A stretch of 64,000 nt of DNA from Cornus controversa. Its lineage: Eukaryota > Streptophyta > Magnoliopsida > Cornales > Cornaceae. Positions 36,446-48,253 of the stretch are shown here, piece by piece (the first letter of the stretch is position 1; each line of letters starts with the position of its first letter). The stretch spans positions 46,735,755 through 46,799,754 of the forward strand of contig CM048853.1 of NCBI GenBank assembly GCA_026545225.1. Reading direction: 5' to 3'. The notes under the pieces were generated by a model, which was not told the origin of the DNA, searched no databases, and saw only the letters and a program-made list of their open reading frames with translations. Position numbers and translations under genes: made by a program.

Positions 36446-37025
36446 TATACCTATAAATGGATCGAATTTGGACCGGATCAGGCCTGATCTGATCCGAACC
36501 CGATCAGAGTTATAGTCAACCCGATCCGATCCGATAACTCGAAGAATTATATATAATTAAATCCATATCCGATTTGTTGTTAATCGGATGTCTGATCCGA
36601 TAACCCGATCCAAAAAAGAATATAATTTTTTTTTTAAAAAATAATAATTTCAAAAGAGATTAGCAAATAATGATTAGGAAAAATAGAGAAGAAAAATAAA
36701 ATATAAAGAAAAAAGTAGTAGAAAAATAAGTATTTGACTTTTTATTAAATAAAAACTATAAAGAAAGACAAAATAGAAAGAAGGAAACAAAAGAAGGAAA
36801 TAATGATACAAAATATTTTAATAGCGTATAAATATTATATGTTATAACATTAGATAATGTATTTATAATAAATTATATATTATATTATTTCGGATCAGAT
36901 CGACCATAATCTTTATCGAATTTGTTTAGCTAACGGATTATCGGATTGAATGTCCAATCCTATTCTAATTATTGGCTCGAATTCGGATCAAATTTAGATC
37001 AAAATTCGATCCATTGACAGGTCTA
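36446..37025. mobile_element. hAT-type MITE with 8-bp target duplication
   Basis: The left end TATACCTATAAATGGATCGA and the right end read in reverse (TAGACCTGTCAATGGATCGA) are inverted repeats. The flanks TTTCTAAG (36438-36445) and TTTCCAAG (37026-37033) agree at 7 of 8 positions. Subterminal GATCCGA words recur. It is non-coding. Confidence 0.82.
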
Positions 37026-37594
37026 TTTCCAAGTCCATAAGTAATTCTCATATAAATACACAATGAATCCAAAAATATACATTTCATTGATATGGTCTTT
37101 CAAGTTTATAGTCATCATTTGAATTACATGTTGAAGGCCCAAAAATAAGGGTAATTCAACTATGACTATTTCTACAATAGAATCAACATTCCACAAGACG
37201 ACAAGGATAACCATATACATAATGTCCAAAAGTAAGCCAAAAGGATCACGCGGAGCTTCACTTGGATGCTCAATTCCCGTCCGTCATGGACGTTTTATCT
37301 GTAAAAATTTTGGGAGAAAAGGGGTGAACAACTCAACGGCTCAATAGGAATATTGTAACCCACCTAGGTATCGACCTGACGTCAGCCTACATGATATGTA
37401 TGTCGTTACACTACATGTCACCTTCAACATTCACATAACAATGCAATTTAAGGATAAAATGCATCAAGATCATATATCGAGCTCAACAATATTTGAAACA
37501 TGTAATCAACATGATATATATGTACACTCTCTCGGCCCTAATCTGATACATAGAAATGATTGGTCCTCTCCGACGATTATGTGACCTTGGACAC

Positions 37595-38963
37595 TGATGT
37601 TGTTTTAAAATTGTTAAATAACTCGCAAGTGTACGAATCTATTAAAGTATAGTTCGGCAAGAACGAGGTCGAACCCAAGGGAATGCTTTGAGAAGAAAAA
37701 CTAATACAAATTCAAATTAATTTAAAACTAATCTAGTTTAAACACAAGTTTAGTTGATTTGAGAGAAATTAAACTAACATGAAAATAAAATAACACTAAT
37801 GAAATCAAATAAAGAAAATAACTAGGGTTTTGGATTCCACCACCATTAAATCCATGAAGTTTCTAATATTTATTTATTAATTCCCAAAGTTAGAGTAGCA
37901 ATCAAGAAATCAATCTATTGCTTACTCAAGATTTAACAATAAAGCACTATGAAAAATATATTAAAAGGTAGATTTTCCTTCGCTTCACTTGTGTAAAATT
38001 CTAAGCATCCTATGTATCCAATTTAATGAAAAACATAAGATCAAATATTATCACTTTTAAGAAATACAAACCCAAGCTTAGATTAATTATAATATTTTCT
38101 AACTACCACATATACATGATATAGATGGTGAAAGAATTATAAGATAATTAATCACAAGAAGCAAAAATCATAAGCAATTAAATCACACACATGAGAATCA
38201 ATTAATGAACAAAAGAACTTCACTTCATTAATGGAGGTTTCCTCCTCAACCCTAGTTGAGGAGTTTTAGTTACACATGGTAGAAGAAGAAGATAACAAAA
38301 TAATAAAAGACATAATGAATAAATAGAACCCGGATTGTGTCTGTCTTCTCTGCCCTGGCCTCCACTTCTTTTCTCTCCCAAAACAGCCTCCAATTCACCT
38401 CTTTATACCCCAAGAGAATACATAAAGTTCTAATCCAATTAGGAGAAAATTAGGGTTTTCCCGCAGCCCAAAATAGGTATATTTTTCTGCTGACTTTCGG
38501 CCCAAGTTTTGACCCAGTAGAAGTCCGATTCACGAAATTTACGTGAAATACAAAAGTGTCCAGAATCGAATTTCCTTCAACCCACGCGGGAATTAAGTCG
38601 AATTGACGCTTGGAAATAAGATTTTCAGTCTACTTTCCAAAACGGGATTAAAACTAGATTCAGTGTAGAATTGGGCTTCAGGCCCGTAATCTTCTTAAGC
38701 AGTTGTAATTCTCTTGAACCTCTTCCTTGGGCTGATTTGAGTTGAAATATGGAGTTGAATGGATCCATTAGATGTAGGCTTCATATAACCTTCTTGGATA
38801 TCATCTTTGAAAGCCCAAAATCATGGTTTTATCTGAAATAATCATTAAGACCCTGAAAAAGACAGAAAATACAAAAACAGAGTAAAATCACAAATAACCT
38901 ATCACTAAGAGAATAAAATATGCAAATTAAGAGGCTAGAATGCGTAACATTCAACGCCGATCA
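37595..38963 (-). repeat. 3' LTR of the gypsy-type element
   Basis: On the element strand it begins TGATCGGCGTTGAATG and ends TTTAAAACAACATCA. It differs from the 5' LTR by an extra CT near 38373. Confidence 0.93.
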
Positions 38964-38978
38964 CACCCCCAAACTTAC
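38964..38978 (-). promoter_or_regulatory. Polypurine tract next to the 3' LTR
   Basis: On the element strand AAGTTTGGGGGTG directly abuts the TG of the 3' LTR, the position where plus-strand DNA priming occurs in LTR retrotransposons. AAGTTTGGGGG recurs internally at 40247-40257 and 40386-40396. Confidence 0.75.
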
Positions 38979-40980
38979 ATATTGCTAGTCCCTTAGCAAT
39001 AGAACAAAATGAAACTAGAACAAAGAAAACTAACTAAACACAAACTAAACTACCCAACTCCTCTTTCGTGGGAGAAACGATTGCATTTAGCATATGCAAC
39101 AAGCCTTTGAACCCCTAGGTTCCCCCTAGTAGACGAGTTATAGTCTCGTGAGGGTTTCCAGAAATGTTACCCACAAACATTCAAAATTCTGTTTCAACAT
39201 TAATTCAAGAAGAAGATTACAATACATAGTTACAAACTTGCATTCAAGAATAATTTCAAACTTTCAAATTCCACAATTCAAATCAATGGTCCCCATGCAT
39301 AATTTCACATCAACATATCTCAAAATAATCAACTCTAGCTCCCTCGTGTAAAGTGAAATAGCAATCATCTCATGTGGCATAACCAAGCTCTGAATATATT
39401 AAGGCACATACCCCTTCAACTCACTAGCTCCCCTTATTGAAATCATACTTCCAAACATGAATACATGACTTTTTCATATTTTTTTTCTCATTTTTTTTTT
39501 TCATCATTCATTTTTTTTTTCATTGCTTCATTGGTTGTGCAATGTCTTGATTTATTAAGCTTTCTGAAAGATCCATGTAGCAAGCTTTCAGTCAGTGACT
39601 CCCAAACCAGATGGCTTTAGGGCACTAGGCTTTAAGATACCCTGAAGACCTAATTACTCGAATCAGTCAGGCTACAAATCAAGACAACCAATGCTCATCT
39701 TTTCTCACCCTTTCACTTTTGACGCGAACACTCCGTGCTTCCTGAGGCATAGAGGCCCGGTTACTCATGAAAAGGATCAAATTGATTTTCTATTCATCAC
39801 ATATTCTTTTTTTTTTTTTTTTTTTTTTTGAAGTCATGTAAATCACATCATCGGTACTCATTCTCAAGGGATACCAATTAATATCAAGTATATGTAACCC
39901 AACAATTCAAAGCCAAAGTTTATATCCCATAAGATTTTGCTAGTGTGCCTGTGCATGTGAGGAAACTAAAACCAATCACCCCAAGGCATGTCAATGCAAA
40001 CAATGATTTAAACCACTAATTCAAACCATAGTTTCTAAAAATTTAAAACATATTCAAAAATTACAAATTAAGCACCTACATAGAGTATTAATCCCTTGAA
40101 TAATGTAAAAACATCCTATCTAAAAACAAAAGAAAATAAAATAAAAAACAAAACTATGAAAATAATGTAACCAAAAATCCTAGAACAAGAAAAATTTCAT
40201 AAAAATTTCCCCCACTTCAATAAAGCACATAAAAGGCATCACCTTACCCCCAAACTTAAACTGTACATTGTCCTCAATGTACATCCAATCGAAGCATAGA
40301 GAAGGGTTAGAACAATATTACCAGAAAACGAGAGTAGCGACAAGAAAATAGAGCAAATCAGTAGCATGAAGGTAATGAAGTCACTCCCCCAAACTTGGAT
40401 GCTACATCCTGTCAAAATAACGACTACACTCCAACGACCAAGTGAAATAACATGGGTGAAGATAAATATGAAACAGAAAGGAAAAACAAAAATGTTTTTT
40501 TTTTTTTTTTTTTGAAACCTAATCTTCACTCGAAAAATGGGTACTACTTTGCTCCCCATTCTCTGAACTGGTGGGTCCCAATTTGTCAAGATGTATATGT
40601 GATAAGATATTGATTATCCAGACACCCTAACGTATAGAGTGTAAAGGGGTTGCCTTTCTTTATTAAAGCCATACTGTGTTGAAGCAATCTCGACAGTATT
40701 GGGTATTGAAACCAGAATTTAATAAACGGAAATCATCAACTTTATCAATTATATCACAAATTGTAGAATTGGTACTACATACATAGTCAGAGAATGGGCG
40801 GCTATACCGGATCATGATGAATTTTTTTTTTTTTAAAGAAAAAATGAAAATTAAATACACAAACTAAAAAATTTTTTTTTTTTTTTTTTTTTTTTGACAC
40901 AAACTAAAAATAAAAAAAGACTCAAAAGCTATAAATCCTAAAACTAATAATGTACACTAATGATAAAAAGGGACTATAAC
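38979..40980 (-). other. Non-coding interior of the gypsy-type element
   Basis: This interval follows the gag-protease ORF, where a full element would carry reverse transcriptase and integrase. Only short ORFs occur, together with several long oligo(A) runs on the element strand (for example opposite 39807-39829, 40497-40513 and 40873-40895) and two extra AAGTTTGGGGG words. Confidence 0.7.
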
Positions 40981-43515
40981 TCAACCGATACCTTGGCTTT
41001 CCTTTTTGGCTTTCCACTTTTTAGTGTTGATAAAATGGACTGAATTCAATGAAACATTCACATCCAATAAAGCATTCACATCTTTACAAGCACTATCAAT
41101 ATCAAAATTACAGCCAAAATTAGTTAGGCTTGCTTCTAAAGGGTCCTTATAACTAGCATGAATAAAAGTATCCTGATCTAGACTCTCTATTAAATTTACC
41201 TCACAAATATCCTCAGAGTCTGGTGGTTGTCGGTTTACGTTAAAAACATTAAGCTCAACCGACATATTTCCAAAAGAGAGTTTCACAACACCATTCCTAC
41301 AGTTGATTAAAGCATTTGAAGTGGCTAGGAATGGACGACCTAAGATGACAGGAATCTGGCTAGTAGGATTAGCTACAGGTTGAGTGTCTAAGACAATAAA
41401 GTCTATAGGGAAGAAGAATTTATCAACTTGAAGGAGCACATCCTCAATAACACCACGAGGTACCTTAACTGAACAATCTGCTAATTGGAGTACCACATTC
41501 GTGGGTTTCAACTCACCAAGACCTAGTTGCTCGTAAACAGAGTAAGGTAACAAGTTGACAATCGCACCCAAGTCAAGCAAAGCTTGCTCAATTTTTTGAT
41601 CACCTATGGTACATGAAATTGTAGGACATCCAGGATCCTTAAATTTAGGTGGAGTGCGATGTTGGATGATTGAGCTGACTTGCTCTGTAAGGAAGGCTTT
41701 CTTGTGCACATTCAAGCCACGTTTGACCGTACACAAGTCCTTTAAAAATTTTGCATAAGAGGGGATCTGTTGAATTGCATCAAGAAATGGAATATTAATT
41801 TTGACTTGTTTAAACACTTCCATAATCTCATTATAGTGATTGCCCTTCTTAGGCTTTTGAAGTCTTTGAGGATATGGTGCAGTAGGAACAAAATTTCTAA
41901 CTGGTGGACTTATTGGAGATGGTGGGTCAAGACTAGGGACTTGAATTTCTGACTCAATTTCAGATGTAGTTTTGTCCTCTCTTCCTAAATCGCTAACATG
42001 GTCCTCTTCAATTTTTTCACTATGTATAGGCATTTGGACTCCATTATCAACTTGTTTACCTGATCTTAGGGTTGTGATTGAGTGAACCTGCTCATGTGAA
42101 CCAGAAGTGGATTGGTCACTAATATGAAACTGGCCCTTTGGGTTAGGCACAGGTTGACTAGGAAACTTTCCTTTCTCCCTCTCTCCTACAACAGTGGCTA
42201 ATTGACCTATTTGAGTTTCTAACTTAGAAATTGACTGACTGGTCTGTTGCATGAACTGTTGGAGAGTATCCTCTAAAGTTGGTCTCTGTTGAGGTGGGGG
42301 AACATACGGAGGGGCATTTTGGGACATGGAAGGATATGGAAATTGTGGTTGCCCTTGGGGTTGCGTAGGTTGCACCCCTTGGTTGTTCCGAGGTTGGTCT
42401 TGCCTCCAAGGAAAATTAGGGTGGTTCCTCCAATTAGGATTATATGTGTCAGAATATGGGCTGTCAAATGGTTTCTTATAGGAATTGAGTGCATTGGCTT
42501 GTTCGGCTATACACTCATGAAAAGATGCAATAGATGGACAAGTTTTAGCCGTATGAGAAAAACTCCTACACAATTGACACATCTCACTACTTGCACAAAC
42601 AGACGAATTACTTCCTTTACTCATCTCTATAGCCTCCACTTTTCTAGTTAGACTAGCTATCCTCGCACTCAAATTGGTATCCTCTCGGACCTCATAGATT
42701 CCTCCCTTTTTGGGTTCTGAGAACATTGATAGACCACTCATTTCAACCCTCCCTGAGTACTCCCATTGTTGAGAGTTCTCTGACAATGCATCAAGAAATT
42801 TCCATGCTTCATCCTCATTCTTAGACATAAATTCTACCCCACCTCGTGACTCAATTAGTTGACGATTATAGGGTGACAATCCCTCATAAAAGAATTGAAC
42901 TAATTGCCACTTGGCAAAACCATGATGTGGACACTTAAGGAGAATATCATTAAATTTCTCCCAACATATGTAAAACTCTTCACCCTCTTTTTGAGTAAAT
43001 TGCATGATATTTCGACGAAGGGAGTTAGTTTTGTGCATGGGAAAGAACTTGGTAAGGAATTTAGTGCATAACCCATTCCATGAATTGACAGACGCGGGTT
43101 CCAATGAGTATAACCAAGATTTTGCTTTCTCTTTCAAAGAGAATGGAAATAACCGCAATTTAATTGACTCCTCAGAAATATGTTGAAATTGTAGTGTGGA
43201 GCAAATCTCTAGAAATTCCTTAACATGGAGGTATGGGTCATCAGAACTAAGACCTCTAAAAGTGGGCAGTAAATTAATTACCGCCGCCCGTATCTCAAAA
43301 TGTCCCTGTTGGGTAGCAGGTAACACAATGCAAGATGGGTTTGTAATATGCACGGGAGTGTAATAGTCCTTAAGGGATTTAGTTTCAACAGGATCTGCCA
43401 TCTTGGGCAAAGAAGGATCTCTAACACTAGAATTTTTCACACCCTTTTGAAAGGTTCTCTCAATCTCAAAATCTAAAGGAAACAACTCTGGATTCAGTGA
43501 TCGACGACCTAACAT
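40981..43515 (-). CDS. Retrotransposon Gag-protease polyprotein (844 aa)
   Basis: This is a single uninterrupted ORF starting MLGRRSLNPELFPLDFEIER. Residues about 90-250 match the plant retrotransposon Gag capsid-like domain (KSWLYSLEP, FFPMHKTNSLRRNI, EGLSPYNRQLI). A CCHC zinc knuckle, CX2CX4HX4C, is at 313-326. After a Pro/Gln-rich linker, an aspartic-protease domain occupies about 633-745. Its active-site motif is Asp648-Leu-Gly-Ala, the DLGA form common in Tat/Athila-type elements, followed by Ile where many relatives have Ser. The flap-side PVILGRPFLA is present. The protein would form particles and process itself, but cannot copy or integrate DNA. It ends with no polymerase region following. 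Confidence 0.92.
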   Translation of the reverse strand: MLGRRSLNPELFPLDFEIERTFQKGVKNSSVRDPSLPKMADPVETKSLKDYYTPVHITNPSCIVLPATQQGHFEIRAAVINLLPTFRGLSSDDPYLHVKEFLEICSTLQFQHISEESIKLRLFPFSLKEKAKSWLYSLEPASVNSWNGLCTKFLTKFFPMHKTNSLRRNIMQFTQKEGEEFYICWEKFNDILLKCPHHGFAKWQLVQFFYEGLSPYNRQLIESRGGVEFMSKNEDEAWKFLDALSENSQQWEYSGRVEMSGLSMFSEPKKGGIYEVREDTNLSARIASLTRKVEAIEMSKGSNSSVCASSEMCQLCRSFSHTAKTCPSIASFHECIAEQANALNSYKKPFDSPYSDTYNPNWRNHPNFPWRQDQPRNNQGVQPTQPQGQPQFPYPSMSQNAPPYVPPPQQRPTLEDTLQQFMQQTSQSISKLETQIGQLATVVGEREKGKFPSQPVPNPKGQFHISDQSTSGSHEQVHSITTLRSGKQVDNGVQMPIHSEKIEEDHVSDLGREDKTTSEIESEIQVPSLDPPSPISPPVRNFVPTAPYPQRLQKPKKGNHYNEIMEVFKQVKINIPFLDAIQQIPSYAKFLKDLCTVKRGLNVHKKAFLTEQVSSIIQHRTPPKFKDPGCPTISCTIGDQKIEQALLDLGAIVNLLPYSVYEQLGLGELKPTNVVLQLADCSVKVPRGVIEDVLLQVDKFFFPIDFIVLDTQPVANPTSQIPVILGRPFLATSNALINCRNGVVKLSFGNMSVELNVFNVNRQPPDSEDICEVNLIESLDQDTFIHASYKDPLEASLTNFGCNFDIDSACKDVNALLDVNVSLNSVHFINTKKWKAKKESQGIG

Positions 43516-44665
43516 ACACTAAAATGACTCACAAAAACACCAACCAAATAAGCAAGCAAAATTTTTTTTTTTTTTAGAATTTAATTCAAGGTTAGTGATT
43601 TCTATTTTAATTTTTTTTTTATTTTTTTATTTTCCTAAAGAATTATCTGGACTAGTTCCAAAATAATTATTACCTAGTTAGACAGCTTCTACTCCCTTTC
43701 AGAGGAACTAGAGGATTACCAGTTAAGCCCCACCAACAATACAACCAGGAAAGTTTCTAAGATAGATTGGAGGGGTCACAAATGGTCCCACTTAAAAACC
43801 AATCTCCTCAGAACTTTCCTAGACATTGTGAAGTTGGAAGGTGCTCACAGGAGTTACCAAAAGTTAACTCTGTCCAAGAGGGTCCTATAAGCTATGTGAA
43901 TTCCTATGGCCAATGTCTACTTGATTTTAAATTTAAACTAAATTTGGCTTGGGATAGACAAATGCAAGGAGATTTTTAACCTAGTTGGGCAAGGAATTGG
44001 TGATGAAATCCAATCCTTATCTTGTTGGGGGTTTGTGCCCTTACTAAAATTTTAATGCAAGAATGCTAAATTAAAATGCACAAACAAAACACACCATAAA
44101 AAATATAAAATAAAAGTGAGTGAGTGTGTGGTCTTTCTTCTCTTTTTTTTTTTTTTTTTTTAAATAAAGAAAAAAAATTAAAAATAAAATTAAAAATAAA
44201 CTTCAAGAAAGTGTGACCCTAGGGTTATTTCTAAGTTATTCTATCCTAGAGTTCTCATGCACAAGTTATCAACCTAAAACAAAAATCTATGTTTTCCTAA
44301 TCTAAGAAAAGAAAATAAAATAAAAATAAAAATAAACGGAAGGAAAAAAATTGTACTTACTTGGATTCCAAAGTAGTGCCCAAGAACATGCGAAAAAGGC
44401 AATTTTCAACAATACCACCTATAGAATTCAAGAAGTATCAGGTAAAACAATAACAATAAAACTAAAACTAAAACTAAACTATAATAATAAAGAAATTTTT
44501 TTTTTTTTTTTTTAAAAAAAAAAACCTAGAACAAATAATTAAAATTGGAAAGATTTTTTTTTCTTTTTGATAATAATAAAACAAAAGAAAGAAAAAAAAA
44601 ACTAAATTATAACTAGTAGAAGAATTAAATCAATCGAAATTTGATTAGTTTTCTTGTTTGCAATT

Positions 44666-44682
44666 CCCCGGCAACGGCGCCA
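44666..44682 (-). promoter_or_regulatory. Primer-binding site complementary to tRNA-Asp
   Basis: On the element strand TGGCGCCGTTGCCGGGG starts a few bases after the 5' LTR. It is complementary over 17 bases to the 3' end of plant tRNA-Asp(GUC) including CCA, as recalled from the known tRNA sequence. Confidence 0.88.
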
Positions 44683-44688
44683 AAAACT

Positions 44689-46055
44689 TGATGTTGTTTT
44701 AAAATTGTTAAATAACTCGCAAGTGTACGAATCTATTAAAGTATAGTTCGGCAAGAACGAGGTCGAACCCAAGGGAATGCTTTGAGAAGAAAAACTAATA
44801 CAAATTCAAATTAATTTAAAACTAATCTAGTTTAAACACAAGTTTAGTTGATTTGAGAGAAATTAAACTAACATGAAAATAAAATAACACTAATGAAATC
44901 AAATAAAGAAAATAACTAGGGTTTTGGATTCCACCACCATTAAATCCATGAAGTTTCTAATATTTATTTATTAATTCCCAAAGTTAGAGTAGCAATCAAG
45001 AAATCAATCTATTGCTTACTCAAGATTTAACAATAAAGCACTATGAAAAATATATTAAAAGGTAGATTTTCCTTCGCTTCACTTGTGTAAAATTCTAAGC
45101 ATCCTATGTATCCAATTTAATGAAAAACATAAGATCAAATATTATCACTTTTAAGAAATACAAACCCAAGCTTAGATTAATTATAATATTTTCTAACTAC
45201 CACATATACATGATATAGATGGTGAAAGAATTATAAGATAATTAATCACAAGAAGCAAAAATCATAAGCAATTAAATCACACACATGAGAATCAATTAAT
45301 GAACAAAAGAACTTCACTTCATTAATGGAGGTTTCCTCCTCAACCCTAGTTGAGGAGTTTTAGTTACACATGGTAGAAGAAGAAGATAACAAAATAATAA
45401 AAGACATAATGAATAAATAGAACCCGGATTGTGTCTGTCTTCTCTGCCCTGGCCTCCACTTCTTTTCTCCCAAAACAGCCTCCAATTCACCTCTTTATAC
45501 CCCAAGAGAATACATAAAGTTCTAATCCAATTAGGAGAAAATTAGGGTTTTCCCGCAGCCCAAAATAGGTATATTTTTCTGCTGACTTTCGGCCCAAGTT
45601 TTGACCCAGTAGAAGTCCGATTCACGAAATTTACGTGAAATACAAAAGTGTCCAGAATCGAATTTCCTTCAACCCACGCGGGAATTAAGTCGAATTGACG
45701 CTTGGAAATAAGATTTTCAGTCTACTTTCCAAAACGGGATTAAAACTAGATTCAGTGTAGAATTGGGCTTCAGGCCCGTAATCTTCTTAAGCAGTTGTAA
45801 TTCTCTTGAACCTCTTCCTTGGGCTGATTTGAGTTGAAATATGGAGTTGAATGGATCCATTAGATGTAGGCTTCATATAACCTTCTTGGATATCATCTTT
45901 GAAAGCCCAAAATCATGGTTTTATCTGAAATAATCATTAAGACCCTGAAAAAGACAGAAAATACAAAAACAGAGTAAAATCACAAATAACCTATCACTAA
46001 GAGAATAAAATATGCAAATTAAGAGGCTAGAATGCGTAACATTCAACGCCGATCA
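44689..46055 (-). repeat. 5' LTR of the gypsy-type element
   Basis: It is the same as the 3' LTR apart from a 2-bp CT deletion, seen in CTTCTTTTCTCCC against CTTCTTTTCTCTCCC. Confidence 0.93.
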
Positions 46056-48253
46056 GACACCTCCGATAATACCCGTATGACTTGGACAACTCTGAAATGT
46101 TATACAACCTTGGCAATATGTTTATTTGGCCCAAAGTGAGTGGATAACTCCGAAACTCACTAGTTATAGACATACTCCGAGTTCTAGGCCTTAGCTTTGG
46201 TATGATGGGACCACTCCGAATATCATATCTTAGGGGATAATTATGCCACTCTTATGACACGGTTGGACAACTCCAAAATATCGTGCACATCCACTTTCAT
46301 CATTTTCCCACAATCCCTCACATATGCATTTTTTTTAAATATGTAACACATAGCATATCATTTTCATGCTCTTCTAATGCTCATCATTGCTAAAATTATA
46401 TCTAGCATACATTCTCACTATACTAGCAACATATAGCCACATATACGTTGATTCTTGCATATAAGTCATATATGTACACAATATAACACATAATTAGTCA
46501 TGCTCTCAATCACCACATTACATATACCATAATGTATACATACTAGCACGTAGAAACCAAAAAGGAAGGAAGAAATTATACACCAGAGCCCCTCCCCTCA
46601 CTCTCATACATGCCAACTACAACCTACACCTCTCTAAACCACTCGAAACCCTAGAATCGACAACTCAGAGAGGAAGAACACCCTTACCTCAAAAATCAAG
46701 ATCTTCTAAGCTATTTACAAGATTTCCAATGAGTCCCACCTTGCCTAAACTGAAGTTTTTTTAGTTCAGACCAAACCCTTGACAAGTCTTACGTGTTGTT
46801 CTTCTTCGACAATTTTTGAATCTAAGCTGAAGGACTTCAAAATTAAGAGATAATGAAGATAAATGAAGTAGAAGAGAAGGGAGAGTGTTTTGGCATGAGA
46901 TGGGTCTAGATAGATTTGAGGAATCTCTGCAATCTCAGATATTAAAGTGTATAAGCGACGAAATGACTAAAATGCCCCTGGACCACTTAACGTATCTTTT
47001 TGACCTCTGTTTTTTTATTTTGAAAGCTCCTACGGCCTCAAAATCAATTCCTTAACTCTTTAAACATTTTATTTAGTTTAAAACTAAAATTAATTATTTT
47101 AACAAAAAAATAAAATTTTCGGGCCCACTCGGATCGCGTCTCGGGGCTCCGTTGACCAAAAAAGTCAAACTTCTCCAAAATGTCCCCAAAACTTTCCAAA
47201 ACATCTATACAACTTCTCAAACATGTTTCTCACACTTAAAATATCATTTAAAATGCAATTATGGCAATTATGATTAATAGAATGAAAATCGACCAAAATT
47301 AGTTCCGGTCTTATGTTTTATGAATACATACTTCATATGCATGTTGTGAATATGGTAAATGCTAAATAATGAGCAAAATGATTCATATTTTCATTAATGT
47401 CCAATTATGTATGCATGTTAATAGGTAATGATTGAGATGAAAAAACATGAAAATGAGCTAAATGTTGTGTGCATAAGGAATTATTGATTATATATGATGA
47501 TGCTGAAAGTGGTAAATTACAAGGAATTGATGTATATGATAATTCCTTTGAATTATGAACCTTGTAGAGGGTAAATTGAGATTTAAAAATAGAGAGAAAT
47601 AGGTTCTCGAGAGTTTTAGTCCACTAAAAAATCCTTCAGCCAACTGAAATGGTGAGATACCCGAGAATTTGTAATTGCAAGCTTTGCATGTACCTGTTTC
47701 GGTCAAACGAAACTACCCTCCAACCGACCGAAATATATCCTTCAGCTGACCGAAGTTGAAAGGTAACTAGTCGATGGATTGCCCAAGTTTCAGTCGACTG
47801 GTGGGATATCCATCAGTCTACCGAAACCTAAAGAGGAGTTTATTTATATATTGTTGGGCAGTGAGAGTTCATGTGTTCTACTTAGGGACTCGATGAGTTT
47901 GTTGAGATTCTGCTGTGTTATAAGAATGAAGAATGAGATAAATAATTGGTATGATAGTAATATAAAGGCTTCTGCGACAAGTCATGACCCAGCAATTGGG
48001 GAGTGATAACTTGGTATCGAATTATGATATCAAGGTGAGATTGGTGTTGGAATAGTTCATGTGGTTGAGTGAACAAGTTCACGTTCAAAATTCAGGTTCG
48101 GACCGGGGGAGTCTCGACGGTCTGAATTTTGGGGCGTCACATGGAGTGAGAAAAAAAGATGGGTACAAAGAGAGAAAGATGGGTATAGTGAGGGCCCTTT
48201 TTCTCTTTTAAGTCATTACATTTTGATAATTGGATATTAGTTCAAAAAGGTAG

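Larger units (their letters stand above)
37595..46055 (-). mobile_element. Complete young Ty3/gypsy-type LTR retrotransposon, non-autonomous
   Basis: The 8461-bp element is flanked by a perfect 5-bp duplication GACAC (37590-37594 and 46056-46060). Its LTRs (37595-38963, 1369 bp; 44689-46055, 1367 bp) appear identical by eye except for one CT dinucleotide. On its sense (minus) strand the order is 5' LTR, primer site for tRNA-Asp, a gag-protease ORF, about 2 kb of non-coding oligo(A)-rich DNA, a polypurine tract and the 3' LTR. No reverse transcriptase, RNase H or integrase motif is seen, so it must have been mobilised in trans. The Asp primer site and gag-protease style fit the Tat/Athila side of plant Ty3/gypsy elements (inference). 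Confidence 0.93.
35835..47315 (-). mobile_element. Solo LTR (family G), inverted, split by a hAT MITE and a gypsy element
   Basis: Read on the minus strand it runs from about CATAAGACCGGAACTAATTT at 47315 to CGGGGCGTGACA at 35835. After removing the insertions at 36446-37025 and 37595-46055 with their target duplications, its length is about 2.4 kb, close to the other family members. It shares leader text with them, for example TTGACTTTTTTGGTCAA and GGCATTTTAGTCAT. It interrupts the direct-orientation LTR between 35834 and about 47316. The right terminus is not a clean TG, and target duplications were not clear. Confidence 0.65.
31449..48141 (+). mobile_element. Solo LTR (family G) dispersed over 16.7 kb by nested insertions
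   Basis: The element starts TGTAAGAACCGTAACC and ends TTTTGGGGCGTCACA (TG...CA). It is flanked by TGAAG (31444-31448) and TGGAG (48142-48146), a 5-bp duplication with one mismatch. Its own pieces (31449-32402, about 33757-34371, 35655-35834 and about 47316-48141) follow the same order as the intact relative at 48254-50775. The sum, about 2.6 kb, also matches that copy (2.52 kb). No gag or pol is associated. Long LTRs with TGTNA...GGGGCGTGACA ends are common in plant Ty3/gypsy lineages, but the lineage cannot be proved without internal sequence. Confidence 0.78.

Noticed and set aside
40239-40589. 116-codon ORF after the gag-protease gene, considered as a polymerase remnant
   Set aside because: It shows no reverse transcriptase, RNase H or integrase motif, and is built around oligo(A/T) runs.
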